Assembly (NCBI GenBank): GCA_021769555.1
Contig: JAETSR010000006.1
Location: forward strand, 124,001 to 188,000
Direction of reading: 5' to 3'
Source: Clostridiaceae bacterium
Lineage (GTDB): Bacteria; Bacillota; Clostridia; Oscillospirales; Acutalibacteraceae
Length of the DNA: 64,000 bases
This document shows positions 35,192 through 42,467 of the stretch, one piece after another (the first letter of the stretch is position 1; each line of letters opens with the position of its first letter). A program made the position numbers and the translations under genes. The notes under the pieces are model-generated. The model worked only from the letters and a program-made list of their open reading frames with translations, was not told the DNA's origin and did not search any database.

Positions 35192-35661
35192 AAGCTATTA
35201 CTATCTGGCAACCGTGGGCCTCGCTGCTGGCCTGCGGAGGGAAAAGGTTTGAAACCAGGTCGTGGGCGACATCCTATCGCGGCCCTATCGCTATCCACGC
35301 CGCAAAAAAGAGTGTCTTTGACGCCCTGGCGCTGATCCCGGTGCCGGTGGCGCTGGAGATGAAAAGGCTGATCGGGGCCGAGTGGAAAGACCTGCCCACC
35401 GGGGCCGTCATCGCTACCGCGAACCTGGTCGGATGCCACGGCATTTGCGAAGTCCAGAAAGACCGCACTTCCCCGCGAGTGGCGGGCTACCGGGACTGCA
35501 ACCGGATCGGAACCTGGATTGTCGCCTCCGACCGGGAAGTATCATTTGGAGATTGGACGCCGGGGCGCTACGCCTGGGAGTTGTCCGACATGAAGATCAT
35601 CGCCCCTGTCCCGGTGTCGGGGCGGCAAGGCTTGTGGGAATGGAAGGAGGGCACTCCATGA
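35188..35661 (+). CDS. ASCH-domain protein
   Basis: 157 residues; GTG start. ITIWQPWASLLACGGKRFETRSW and YRGPIAIHAAK with later W...PGRYAWELSD are the ASCH fold signature (PUA-like RNA/modified-nucleotide binding). May bind tRNA or modified bases; specific role unknown. Confidence 0.85.
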   Translation: MKAITIWQPWASLLACGGKRFETRSWATSYRGPIAIHAAKKSVFDALALIPVPVALEMKRLIGAEWKDLPTGAVIATANLVGCHGICEVQKDRTSPRVAGYRDCNRIGTWIVASDREVSFGDWTPGRYAWELSDMKIIAPVPVSGRQGLWEWKEGTP

Positions 35662-35801
35662 TGACAGCTTTCCGAGTAATTCTGCTGATGACGCTGGTAG
35701 TGTCCGGGATCGGGACTATCGCGGATGAGAAAAAGAAGGGTTCTCTCCTCTGCCTGTTCGCCCTGGCCGGTACTCTTATGCTGGTGAGTTTTACGGTGTG
35801 A
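35658..35801 (+). CDS. Small membrane protein, 47 aa
   Basis: Two short hydrophobic segments flank EKKKG. ATG after AAGGAGGG, overlapping the ASCH gene by 4 bases. Function unknown. Confidence 0.5.
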   Translation: MMTAFRVILLMTLVVSGIGTIADEKKKGSLLCLFALAGTLMLVSFTV

Positions 35802-35812
35802 AGGAGGAACGC

Positions 35813-36226
35813 ATGGACGATATTCAATTCTGCGCCGCCTGTCGCCACCCCACGAAAAAGCCGGCTGGAACCTGGACGGGCGTTGATCCTAAGACTGGCG
35901 CCACCACCGGCGGATTTACCTACACCTGCAAGAACCGGCATTGCCCTATCCATAAGCGGCAGCGGGCGGCGGCGGCTGAGATGGCCCGCCGGGAGGCTGC
36001 TGCTGCTGAGGAGAACCAGAGGAACGGCGTCAACCTGGAGGCATTTCTTGAACTCCGCCGGAAATGCCGGATCACTCTGAGAAGGGCTGCGGAGATGGCC
36101 GGGGTGTCGCCTGCCGCGATAAGCAGCTGGGAACTGGGCCGTGAGCCGTTCCCCGTGGGCCTGTACCTGATGCTCTGTCAGCAGATGAAGGTGCAGCTGA
36201 GGAGGGAAAGCGGGGAGATGCCCTGA
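35813..36226 (+). CDS. Zinc-finger plus XRE helix-turn-helix protein
   Basis: 137 residues. The ATG at 35813 lies 5 bases after AAGGAGG. N-terminal CAACRHPTKK...CKNRHCPIH forms a zinc site; the C-terminal LRRAAEMAGVSPAAISSWEL is a clear Cro/cI-type helix-turn-helix. Probable phage regulator. Confidence 0.7.
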   Translation: MDDIQFCAACRHPTKKPAGTWTGVDPKTGATTGGFTYTCKNRHCPIHKRQRAAAAEMARREAAAAEENQRNGVNLEAFLELRRKCRITLRRAAEMAGVSPAAISSWELGREPFPVGLYLMLCQQMKVQLRRESGEMP

Positions 36227-36544
36227 ATGGGTATTGATAAACATGACGCCGAAGAACTGGAGCGATACCGCGCCGCTGATCGGGCTGGCCTCTTACTGAG
36301 GCTGCCCGTCCCGCTGGGGGCGACCGTCTGGCGCGTGTGCAGTAACCCGGCCTGCCACTACGGGGTGCGGCAAGCAGAAATTTTCCTATTCGGAAGGGTA
36401 TGTACCCCGCGCCGGATCGTGGAGGCGGTTCCCTTTTCCCTTGCCCTGCTGGATGAGTGGGGGAAAACCGTGTTCCAGACCGAGGATGAAGGGAGGCGGC
36501 TCATAGAGCATGACGCCGAAAGAGCGGGCGATGGCCCAACGTAG
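36227..36544 (+). CDS. Small phage protein, 105 aa
   Basis: Begins MGIDKHDAEELERYRAADRA. One Cys pair (CSNPACHYG). The end overlaps the RecU gene by 35 bases. No family recognised. Confidence 0.55.
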   Translation: MGIDKHDAEELERYRAADRAGLLLRLPVPLGATVWRVCSNPACHYGVRQAEIFLFGRVCTPRRIVEAVPFSLALLDEWGKTVFQTEDEGRRLIEHDAERAGDGPT

Positions 36545-37046
36545 GTTTCAAGGCAAACTGAACAAGGCGCAGGGCGCTATGTTCGAGCAGCTGATTGAGG
36601 CCGGATGTAATTACTACCGGCAACATGGGATCGCGGACATCGAAAAGACCCCGGAGCCGATGCAACCGATCAAAGACCTGGGCGGTGGGAAATTCATAGC
36701 GCACTATACGTCTACCGCGCAGGCCGATTTTAAGGGGTTCCTGATGGGCGGCGTTGCGGTCAACTTTGAGGCCAAATACACCGACACCGGGAAGATGGCC
36801 CAGGACAGGGTGACGGAGGATCAGGCTGAACGCCTGGAGAGAGCGCACCAATACGGCGCTCACGCATTTGTCCTTTGCTCATTTGGTGCCATAGGCTTTT
36901 ACCGGGTTCCCTGGACGGTCTGGCGCGACCTTAAAGCGCATTTCGGCCACAAATACATAACGCCCCAGGAGGCAGAACGGTTCAAAGTCCGCATTGGTGG
37001 CCCCGGAGTGCTGCTGTTCCTGGAGGGATTGGAGGGCTCTAAGTGA
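36510..37046 (+). CDS. recU: RecU-type Holliday junction resolvase
   Basis: 178 residues. QGKLNKAQGAMFEQLIEAGC, then ADFKGFLMGGVAVNFEAKYT contain the Asp-Glu-x-Lys catalytic set of RecU/PD-(D/E)xK nucleases, with IGFYRVPW downstream. It resolves recombination junctions, matching the SbcCD fusion and the recombinase-like gene upstream. Confidence 0.82.
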   Translation: MTPKERAMAQRRFQGKLNKAQGAMFEQLIEAGCNYYRQHGIADIEKTPEPMQPIKDLGGGKFIAHYTSTAQADFKGFLMGGVAVNFEAKYTDTGKMAQDRVTEDQAERLERAHQYGAHAFVLCSFGAIGFYRVPWTVWRDLKAHFGHKYITPQEAERFKVRIGGPGVLLFLEGLEGSK

Positions 37047-37417
37047 CAGAAAGACAATGGGAGTTTTGGTCAAGGAGAAATAAAAAGGCCCTTGTTTCGC
37101 TGTATGGGCCGAAAAGAGCGAAAAGGGAATTTGAAAAACTCCTGAAAAAAACTCGCCGGAATGACGCCCGAATCAATTCGTGCAAACTCCACAGCTTTGA
37201 TTGGAAGAAAAGCATTGTAGATGCAAAAGAGCGCCGGGATAAGTGGCCGGAAGGAAAGCCGATGCCTGCGACCATGACGGCGGGTATATTTTGCCGTTGC
37301 AAAAACTGCGGAGGCCGAATTTCTGTTATGTATGCAGGCCCTTATATGGAGGCTGTGGAACACATAAGGAAACTGGAGGGAAACCATGCCGCTGCTGAAT
37401 TACACCACAAAAGTTGA
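37043..37417 (+). CDS. Basic zinc-ribbon protein, 124 aa
   Basis: GTG start inside the recU stop (GTGA). Lys/Arg-rich N-terminal half, then CRCKNCGGRISVMYAGPYME. Its DNA is clearly more AT-rich than recU. Function unknown. Confidence 0.6.
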   Translation: MTERQWEFWSRRNKKALVSLYGPKRAKREFEKLLKKTRRNDARINSCKLHSFDWKKSIVDAKERRDKWPEGKPMPATMTAGIFCRCKNCGGRISVMYAGPYMEAVEHIRKLEGNHAAAELHHKS

Positions 37418-37808
37418 TGTCTACACTACGCTGGGCGCTATCCAGGGGCAGCTTGTGAAACACGGGGCAAAGAAGATCGTGCAGGACTATGACGATGAGG
37501 GCCGGATCACGGCTCTGTCGTTCCTGGTGGACACACCTGCTGGCCCACGTGGTATTCGCCTGCCGGCCAATGTGGATGCTGTTCACGCCGACCTTAACCG
37601 CCAGAAGGTCAAGTGCGACCGTGAACAGGCAGAGCGGGTGGCGTGGCGGATTGTCAAGGACTGGGTAGAGGCTCAAATGGCAATTCTGGAGAGCGAAATG
37701 GTGCAGATGGATGAAATCTTCCTTCCCTATATGCTTAACGGAACCGGCCAAACCGTTTTTGAGGCATACCGAAACAATCAACTGGCCTTGGAAGGAGGCT
37801 CACAATGA
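37386..37808 (+). CDS. Conserved phage protein, 140 aa
   Basis: Begins MPLLNYTTKVDVYTTLGAIQ; contains KCDREQAERVAWRIVKDWVE. This type is common in Firmicutes phages, with unknown function. Overlaps both neighbours. Confidence 0.65.
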   Translation: MPLLNYTTKVDVYTTLGAIQGQLVKHGAKKIVQDYDDEGRITALSFLVDTPAGPRGIRLPANVDAVHADLNRQKVKCDREQAERVAWRIVKDWVEAQMAILESEMVQMDEIFLPYMLNGTGQTVFEAYRNNQLALEGGSQ

Positions 37809-38140
37809 ACGAGAACACAAAAAACCTGCTGGAACTCATTCAGCAGAACCCCGACCTGCCTATTGTCCCCATGGTGGATGCGGAGATCGTGAACGGCGAT
37901 GATTGGGGGCGATGGATGGGCAGCTTTGGCGCTGCGAGGGTGGATGAATACCTCATTCCCCCGCAGGACTACGATCCGATGCTCTTTAAGAGCGATGATG
38001 ATGTGTTCGATGTCCTGGAGAAGTGCCTCCCGGAGGCTGAATTTGACGCCCTGCCGGAAAAAGAAAGCGAGTGCCGGCCGGTCTACGATGCCTTACCCTG
38101 GGTAAAGGCTATTATCGTGGACATCAACCTGCCGGACTGA
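37805..38140 (+). CDS. Conserved phage protein, 111 aa
   Basis: Acidic protein beginning MNENTKNLLELIQQNPDLPI; contains WMGSFGAARVDEYL. Seen often in Firmicutes phage accessory regions; no known role. Confidence 0.6.
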   Translation: MNENTKNLLELIQQNPDLPIVPMVDAEIVNGDDWGRWMGSFGAARVDEYLIPPQDYDPMLFKSDDDVFDVLEKCLPEAEFDALPEKESECRPVYDALPWVKAIIVDINLPD

Positions 38141-38152
38141 GGAGGAGCCGCC

Positions 38153-38470
38153 ATGCTGATAATGAACCAACAGAAAACCGCCCTGCTGAACATCAACCAC
38201 ATCAAGACCATAGATGCCTCTCCCCTGTATCTCGCAGTAGGAGATAAGCCGGACAACCGCGCCGATGTTCTGGCCGTGGATCAGGCCGGGACGATCCTCC
38301 CCCTGGGCCGCTATGCCACTCTCGACCGCGCCAAGGCTGTGTTGCTGGAGATTTCGCAGGAGTACGGGAAGTACCTCGGCGTTTCGGGAGGCCCGTGCCT
38401 CACAGTCGAGGCTTACGTCCAGCCGATGGTGTTCGAGCCGCCCAAGGTCTACATGATGCCGGAGGAATAG
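38153..38470 (+). CDS. Small phage protein, 105 aa
   Basis: Begins MLIMNQQKTALLNINHIKTI. A compact beta-rich domain with no recognised motif. Start after GGAGGAG. Confidence 0.55.
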   Translation: MLIMNQQKTALLNINHIKTIDASPLYLAVGDKPDNRADVLAVDQAGTILPLGRYATLDRAKAVLLEISQEYGKYLGVSGGPCLTVEAYVQPMVFEPPKVYMMPEE

Positions 38471-38479
38471 GAGGGGCGT

Positions 38480-39031
38480 ATGGAACGATTGACCGAAGAA
38501 AAGCAGTTAGGGCCGTTTGCCTCCCTGAAAGATAAGGCCGAGGCCGTTCCTGGGGCTTTTGGCACCTATGATTGCTTTTATGCGCATGAGGTTGCAGTAA
38601 CCCGCCTCAAAGAATATGAGGACATCGGTATGACGCCGGAGGAGATCAAAGAGTTTTTTGAAGATGTGGAGAGCCGCTTTGTCCTGTGGGTGGAAAAGAG
38701 ATGGGGCGTAGCAGCGGGGAGACATATCGACATTATGAGGGCCGAACGCGCCGGGAGGCTGGTGCTGCTACCCTGCAAGGTGACCGATACCGTGTATATC
38801 GTGGAAACCATTTTTGAGAACGGGAAACAGAAAAAACGGAATAAGCCGTGCGGTGAGCGGGTTGTGTCAGCGCAGATCGACCATGTGACAATCGGAGGAA
38901 CCACAGGGAAGCCGGTCTTTGACCTCTGCTCCGAAACGGGCAACTGGTATTATGCCCTGGAGCCGGGAGAGTTCTTCCTCACCCGTGAGGAGGCGGAGGA
39001 CACGATAGCAAAGAGAGGAGATCATACATGA
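38480..39031 (+). CDS. Conserved phage protein, 183 aa
   Basis: VTRLKEYEDIGMTPEEIKEF and VLLPCKVTDTVYIVETIFEN are recurring blocks of a Clostridia phage family of unknown function. Overlaps the next gene by 4 bases. Confidence 0.65.
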   Translation: MERLTEEKQLGPFASLKDKAEAVPGAFGTYDCFYAHEVAVTRLKEYEDIGMTPEEIKEFFEDVESRFVLWVEKRWGVAAGRHIDIMRAERAGRLVLLPCKVTDTVYIVETIFENGKQKKRNKPCGERVVSAQIDHVTIGGTTGKPVFDLCSETGNWYYALEPGEFFLTREEAEDTIAKRGDHT

Positions 39032-39252
39032 GCCAGAGGAGAGAAAAGCGGTTCCGGCAGCTGGAGCGCCGGGTGGCCGCCCTGGAGGTTCAGGTCAAGG
39101 AGAACCACCAGGAGAAAATGATGCAGGACATCTCTGCTGCTGTCCAGAGGAGTTGCGTTGATGCCAACTGGGAGCCTGCTGCCGACACCGCACCCGCCCG
39201 CCGGGGCCTGCTCCAGAGGATCAAGCGGGCGTGGAAGGGGTTGACATCGTGA
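39028..39252 (+). CDS. Small coiled-coil protein, 74 aa
   Basis: RFRQLERRVAALEVQVKENH forms a coiled coil. Basic C-terminus. Function unknown. Confidence 0.5.
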   Translation: MSQRREKRFRQLERRVAALEVQVKENHQEKMMQDISAAVQRSCVDANWEPAADTAPARRGLLQRIKRAWKGLTS

Positions 39253-39539
39253 GCGACCAGCCCATATTTCCGCCAGAAATTGATAAATGGATCGCAGGGT
39301 GTAAAGTGCGGAGTTTTCCATGGATTGACAAAAAGAGGATATACTTCAACGTCCAATACTTTGCACCCGGCCAATCCCTTTGCAAACCGCCCGTATGGGA
39401 CAGAACAGTGTTCATCGTGAACAATGAGGCGGGGCGGCGCGTGATCCAGAATTTCACACACTCCCTGGTAACGCACATTTCGACTATGACGAATAGCGTC
39501 TTTATGGGCGGGAAAGAGGTTCAGTTTGAGTTTCAATAG
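39249..39539 (+). CDS. Small phage protein, 96 aa
   Basis: GTG start 8 bases after AAGGGG and overlapping the previous stop. Aromatic-rich, AT-richer than neighbours. No family recognised. Confidence 0.55.
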   Translation: MSDQPIFPPEIDKWIAGCKVRSFPWIDKKRIYFNVQYFAPGQSLCKPPVWDRTVFIVNNEAGRRVIQNFTHSLVTHISTMTNSVFMGGKEVQFEFQ

Positions 39540-39554
39540 AACGGAGGACGCCCC

Positions 39555-39749
39555 GTGAGTATCGAGAGGTTCTACAACTTCTACACGCCGATTTGCGACT
39601 GCTGCGAGAAGGAACTCCCTGCTGAGGAGAGTTTTCAGGACGCCGTGGACGCCAAGCGGCGGGCCGGGTGGAAGTCCCGGAAGGATGATCGCGGCCAGTG
39701 GGAGGACATCTGCCCTGACTGCCTGAGAGAGGAACGCGCCGGCCAATAG
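39555..39749 (+). CDS. Small zinc-ribbon protein, 64 aa
   Basis: GTG start. CDCCEKEL and CPDCLREE supply two Cys pairs. Function unknown. Confidence 0.6.
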   Translation: MSIERFYNFYTPICDCCEKELPAEESFQDAVDAKRRAGWKSRKDDRGQWEDICPDCLREERAGQ

Positions 39750-39765
39750 GTGCAAAAAAAGAGCC

Positions 39766-39823
39766 GCCTCCCCGAAAGGAAAACAGCCCTGTGACAATGA
39801 CTATTTTACCATAGGGGAGGCGA
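39766..39823. promoter_or_regulatory. Inverted repeat before the late regulator
   Basis: CGCCTCCCC (39766-39774) and GGGGAGGCG (39815-39823) flank a 40-bp AT-rich loop directly upstream of the ArpU-like gene. Could be a terminator of the early operon or an operator pair. Confidence 0.4.
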
Positions 39824-39830
39824 CAAATCA

Positions 39831-40361
39831 ATGGGAAAACCGAAAGGAAACGCGGAAAATATTGAGAGTATCATCACGCGGACGGTGCGGGAAACCATAG
39901 AGGCTTACCGTGCGTCATCGTCCCGGTCTGTGAAGGATGCTTTTAAGGCGACCGAGCGCCGCCTCTATGCCCTGCCAGACCTGCGTGAAAAGCTGGAGGA
40001 TGACCGGGAACTGCTGGCCGAGATCAGGGCATACGGGCCAAGGCAGCGCAGCAAGAGCATCACCCGGTTCACCAAAACTGGCGTCCGGCTTACCCCGGAG
40101 GAAATCTTTGAGGCCGTTGTCACCGACACGGAGGCGGAGATCGCGGCGGATGAGCATGAGATCGAGGCCATTGAAAGGGCTTTGGCGGCAATTTCCGATG
40201 ATCCGTACTACCTGGCCGTCACGGGAAAGTACATCGACCACATGACGGATGAGGAGATCGCGGGGGAAATCCATTGTGATGCTACCACCGTCTGGAGGAA
40301 CAGAAAACGCCTGGTGCAGCGTCTTGCGGTGCGTCTATACGGAGCTGACGCCCTGAGATGA
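39831..40361 (+). CDS. ArpU/RinA-like late transcription regulator
   Basis: 176 residues, helical throughout. The C-terminal TDEEIAGEIHCDATTVWRNRKR is a sigma-region-4-like helix-turn-helix typical of ArpU/RinA-type late activators of Gram-positive phages. It lies at the junction of early and late genes, and two strong promoter-like sequences follow immediately. Confidence 0.75.
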   Translation: MGKPKGNAENIESIITRTVRETIEAYRASSSRSVKDAFKATERRLYALPDLREKLEDDRELLAEIRAYGPRQRSKSITRFTKTGVRLTPEEIFEAVVTDTEAEIAADEHEIEAIERALAAISDDPYYLAVTGKYIDHMTDEEIAGEIHCDATTVWRNRKRLVQRLAVRLYGADALR

Positions 40362-40393
40362 TGGCGAAATTTATCGGTGAAAAAATCGTGCAA

Positions 40394-40423
40394 TAGACTT
40401 GTGCAATTTACCTGTGGTATAAT
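40394..40423 (+). promoter_or_regulatory. Late-region promoter 1
   Basis: TAGACT (40394-40399), an 18-bp spacer and TATAAT (40418-40423) in the context TGTGGTATAATAGT. Confidence 0.65.
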
Positions 40424-40429
40424 AGTCCA

Positions 40430-40503
40430 CAATGAATAATTGCGGTCAGGGCAAGTCTTTCACGGTTTGAGTAGCCGAGCGGTTCGCGTTCGGCTACTTT
40501 TCT
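40430..40503 (+). ncRNA. Short promoter-to-terminator transcript (~75 nt)
   Basis: Promoter 1 is followed after about 45 bases by an intrinsic terminator, with no ribosome site between. A 12-codon frame lacks a ribosome site. This could be a small RNA or the leader of an antitermination switch. Confidence 0.45.
40471..40503 (+). terminator. Intrinsic terminator upstream of late genes
   Basis: GTAGCCGA pairs with TCGGCTAC around a GCGGTTCGCGT loop, followed by TTTTCTT. Confidence 0.8.
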
Positions 40504-40533
40504 TCAAAAATACCAACTTTTTTGCCGAAACCT

Positions 40534-40562
40534 GTGACAGCAGAGGCAAAAAGTGGTATAAT
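40534..40562 (+). promoter_or_regulatory. Late-region promoter 2
   Basis: GTGACA (40534-40539), a 17-bp spacer and TATAAT (40557-40562); shares GTGGTATAAT with promoter 1 and leads into the HAD-like gene. Confidence 0.65.
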
Positions 40563-40599
40563 TATGGTGCAGGAATACTAACCAAAAGGAGAACTAACC

Positions 40600-41070
40600 A
40601 TGAAACGAATTTGCTTGCTTGACCTGAACTATACCCTCGTTGGGAACCAGAAAGAAACCCGGCTGCTGAGGCCCTTCTCCCGGCGGATGGATGCCGAGGA
40701 GTACCGCGCCGATCTGATTGATGCGATCCGCGATGATTATGTCATTATCATCACCGCCCGCCCCGACTACCAGATGAGGCAGACCATGGAGAACATCAAG
40801 CGGAAAACCGGCTGGATGCCGCAGGAATGGTACTTCAATGACCTCAATGCCGACCCTCCCACCATCAAGGAGAGCATTTTGCGGAGGTTCATCTTCCCCA
40901 AGCACGGCGACACCCCTGAACAGTTCTACGCCGTGGAGAGCAACCCCAAGACGCGGGCCATGTACTCCAGACACGGGATCACGGCCCAGCCCTATGACAT
41001 CTTCATCAAGCAGGCAGGCGGCGCCACGGTCACGCCGGAGCCTCCCTGTGAGCAAGTCAGCCTGTTTTGA
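40600..41070 (+). CDS. HAD-like phosphatase-fold protein
   Basis: 156 residues. LLDLNYTLVGN (Asp8, Asn10, Thr12) fits HAD motif I except that the second Asp is Asn. IIITARPDYQMRQTMENI is motif II, and AVESNPKTRAMY lies where motif IV is expected. It could be a nucleotide or polynucleotide phosphatase, or an inactive relative. First gene after promoter 2; a terminator follows. Confidence 0.7.
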   Translation: MKRICLLDLNYTLVGNQKETRLLRPFSRRMDAEEYRADLIDAIRDDYVIIITARPDYQMRQTMENIKRKTGWMPQEWYFNDLNADPPTIKESILRRFIFPKHGDTPEQFYAVESNPKTRAMYSRHGITAQPYDIFIKQAGGATVTPEPPCEQVSLF

Positions 41071-41089
41071 TAATTGAACACCGGCCAAG

Positions 41090-41118
41090 AGCGGGACGCG
41101 GAGAGCGCCCCGCTTTTT
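41090..41118 (+). terminator. Terminator after the HAD-like gene
   Basis: AGCGGG-A-CGC pairs with GCG-C-CCCGCT, followed by TTTTTG. It separates the HAD-like gene from the ParB cassette. Confidence 0.7.
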
Positions 41119-41155
41119 GTTTGTATTTTTCAAGAAAGGAGAGGCGTGTGAAAGG

Positions 41156-41767
41156 ATGAACACCCAAATAATCAAGCTGGCCGACATCAAACCGGCCCCG
41201 TACAACCCCAGGGTGCAGCTGACGCCGAAGGATCAGGAGTACAAGGCCCTGGATGCCAGCATCGCGGAGAATGGCCTCGTTCTCCCCCTGGTGGTGAACC
41301 TGCGGGACAACTGCCTGATCGGAGGCCACCAGCGGCTATCCGTGCTGCTGGCCGCAGGCGAGACGGAAACCAACGCCGTTGTCGTGGATATGGATGAGGC
41401 CCAGGCCAAGGCCCTGTGCATCGCCTTGAACAAGCTGGACGGCGAGTGGGACTACGGGGTTCTGGCCGAAATCCTTCAGGAACTCATTGAGGAGCATGAA
41501 AGCCTGACTTCCACCGGCTTTACCGAGGCCGACATCAATGACCTGCTGGGGGAAATCGGCAAGGAACTGGATGAGGATGATGAGCCGCCCGGAGCCGAAA
41601 AGAAGGAGGACACCGGCGATGGCGTCAAATGCGTGGTCGGTGACTTCACCTTTAAGCTGACCGGGGATGAGTTCGAGGACTTGATGGCCGATGTCCGTGA
41701 GAAGGTGGGCTTTACTCAGCTGTTGGTATGCGAGGAGTTGAAGGGGAGGCTTTTCGATGAAGTTTGA
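41156..41767 (+). CDS. ParB/Srx-fold protein 1
   Basis: 203 residues. IIKLADIKPAPYNPRVQLTP, IAENGLVLPLVV and GGHQRLSVLLAAG form a ParB N-terminal domain (residues ~1-95), a fold shared by CTP-using ParB, sulfiredoxin and predicted nucleotide kinases. A helical segment with FTEADINDLLG follows, then an acidic linker and a small C-terminal domain (VVGDFTFKLTGDEFEDLM). Overlaps the next ParB gene by 11 bases. Confidence 0.85.
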   Translation: MNTQIIKLADIKPAPYNPRVQLTPKDQEYKALDASIAENGLVLPLVVNLRDNCLIGGHQRLSVLLAAGETETNAVVVDMDEAQAKALCIALNKLDGEWDYGVLAEILQELIEEHESLTSTGFTEADINDLLGEIGKELDEDDEPPGAEKKEDTGDGVKCVVGDFTFKLTGDEFEDLMADVREKVGFTQLLVCEELKGRLFDEV

Positions 41768-42467
41768 AACCAAGTTTGAGGTCTTGCAGCTGGCAGACCT
41801 GGTGACGCCGCCCTACAATCCCCGTGTGGACATGGAGCCGGACAGCCCTGAGTATAAGGCCCTGCGCCGGAGCCTGGAGCAGCACCAGCTTGTGGAGCCG
41901 CCGGTGGTAAACCTTCACAATATGCGTTGCATCGGCGGAAACCAGCGCGTGGCCGTCATGCTGGCCCTGGGCATGACTGAGGTTCTTTGCTCTGTCATCG
42001 ACCAGCCGGACGAAAGCAAGGAGAAAAAACTCTGCCTTGCGCTGAACCGCATTGATGGCCGCTGGGACACCGACAAGCTGGGCGACCTGCTGCGGGACGA
42101 TGACGTTCTGGAGTATGAAACCGGCTTTGATGCCGAGGAGGTTAGAGTGTACCGCCTCCTGGAGGATGCGCGGGAGCCGGACGATGACGGCGACTATCCC
42201 GGCGATGACCAGGAGGACGATGAGCCGGAGCCGGAGGACGATGAGCCGGAGCCGGAGGACGATGAGCCGCCGGAGGATGAGGGCGACACCGGGGAGGGCG
42301 ATGAGGAGCCGCGCCTCGGCAGCACCCTCATCAAGATCGGCCACCTGAGTTTCAAGGTGGAGGTCTATCGGTATAAGCGCGTGGTGGAGGCCATGCGCGA
42401 CCGTGGCATTTTCGATGAGAAGGAGATCGCCGCAGAGTGGAAACGGAGGCTGCTGCATCATGATTAA
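41757..42467 (+). CDS. ParB/Srx-fold protein 2
   Basis: 236 residues. LADLVTPPYNPRVDMEPDSP and CIGGNQRVAVMLALG mark the ParB domain. The same helical segment and C-terminal small domain (IGHLSFKVEVYRYKRVVEAM) as protein 1 are joined by a very acidic linker with a 7-residue repeat. It is clearly a diverged paralogue of protein 1. Overlaps the next gene by 8 bases. Confidence 0.85.
   Translation: MKFETKFEVLQLADLVTPPYNPRVDMEPDSPEYKALRRSLEQHQLVEPPVVNLHNMRCIGGNQRVAVMLALGMTEVLCSVIDQPDESKEKKLCLALNRIDGRWDTDKLGDLLRDDDVLEYETGFDAEEVRVYRLLEDAREPDDDGDYPGDDQEDDEPEPEDDEPEPEDDEPPEDEGDTGEGDEEPRLGSTLIKIGHLSFKVEVYRYKRVVEAMRDRGIFDEKEIAAEWKRRLLHHD
42213..42276 (+). repeat. 21-bp tandem repeat (DDEPEPE linker)
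   Basis: About three copies of GATGAGCCGGAGCCGGAGGA-type units encode the acidic linker of ParB-fold protein 2. Confidence 0.85.
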
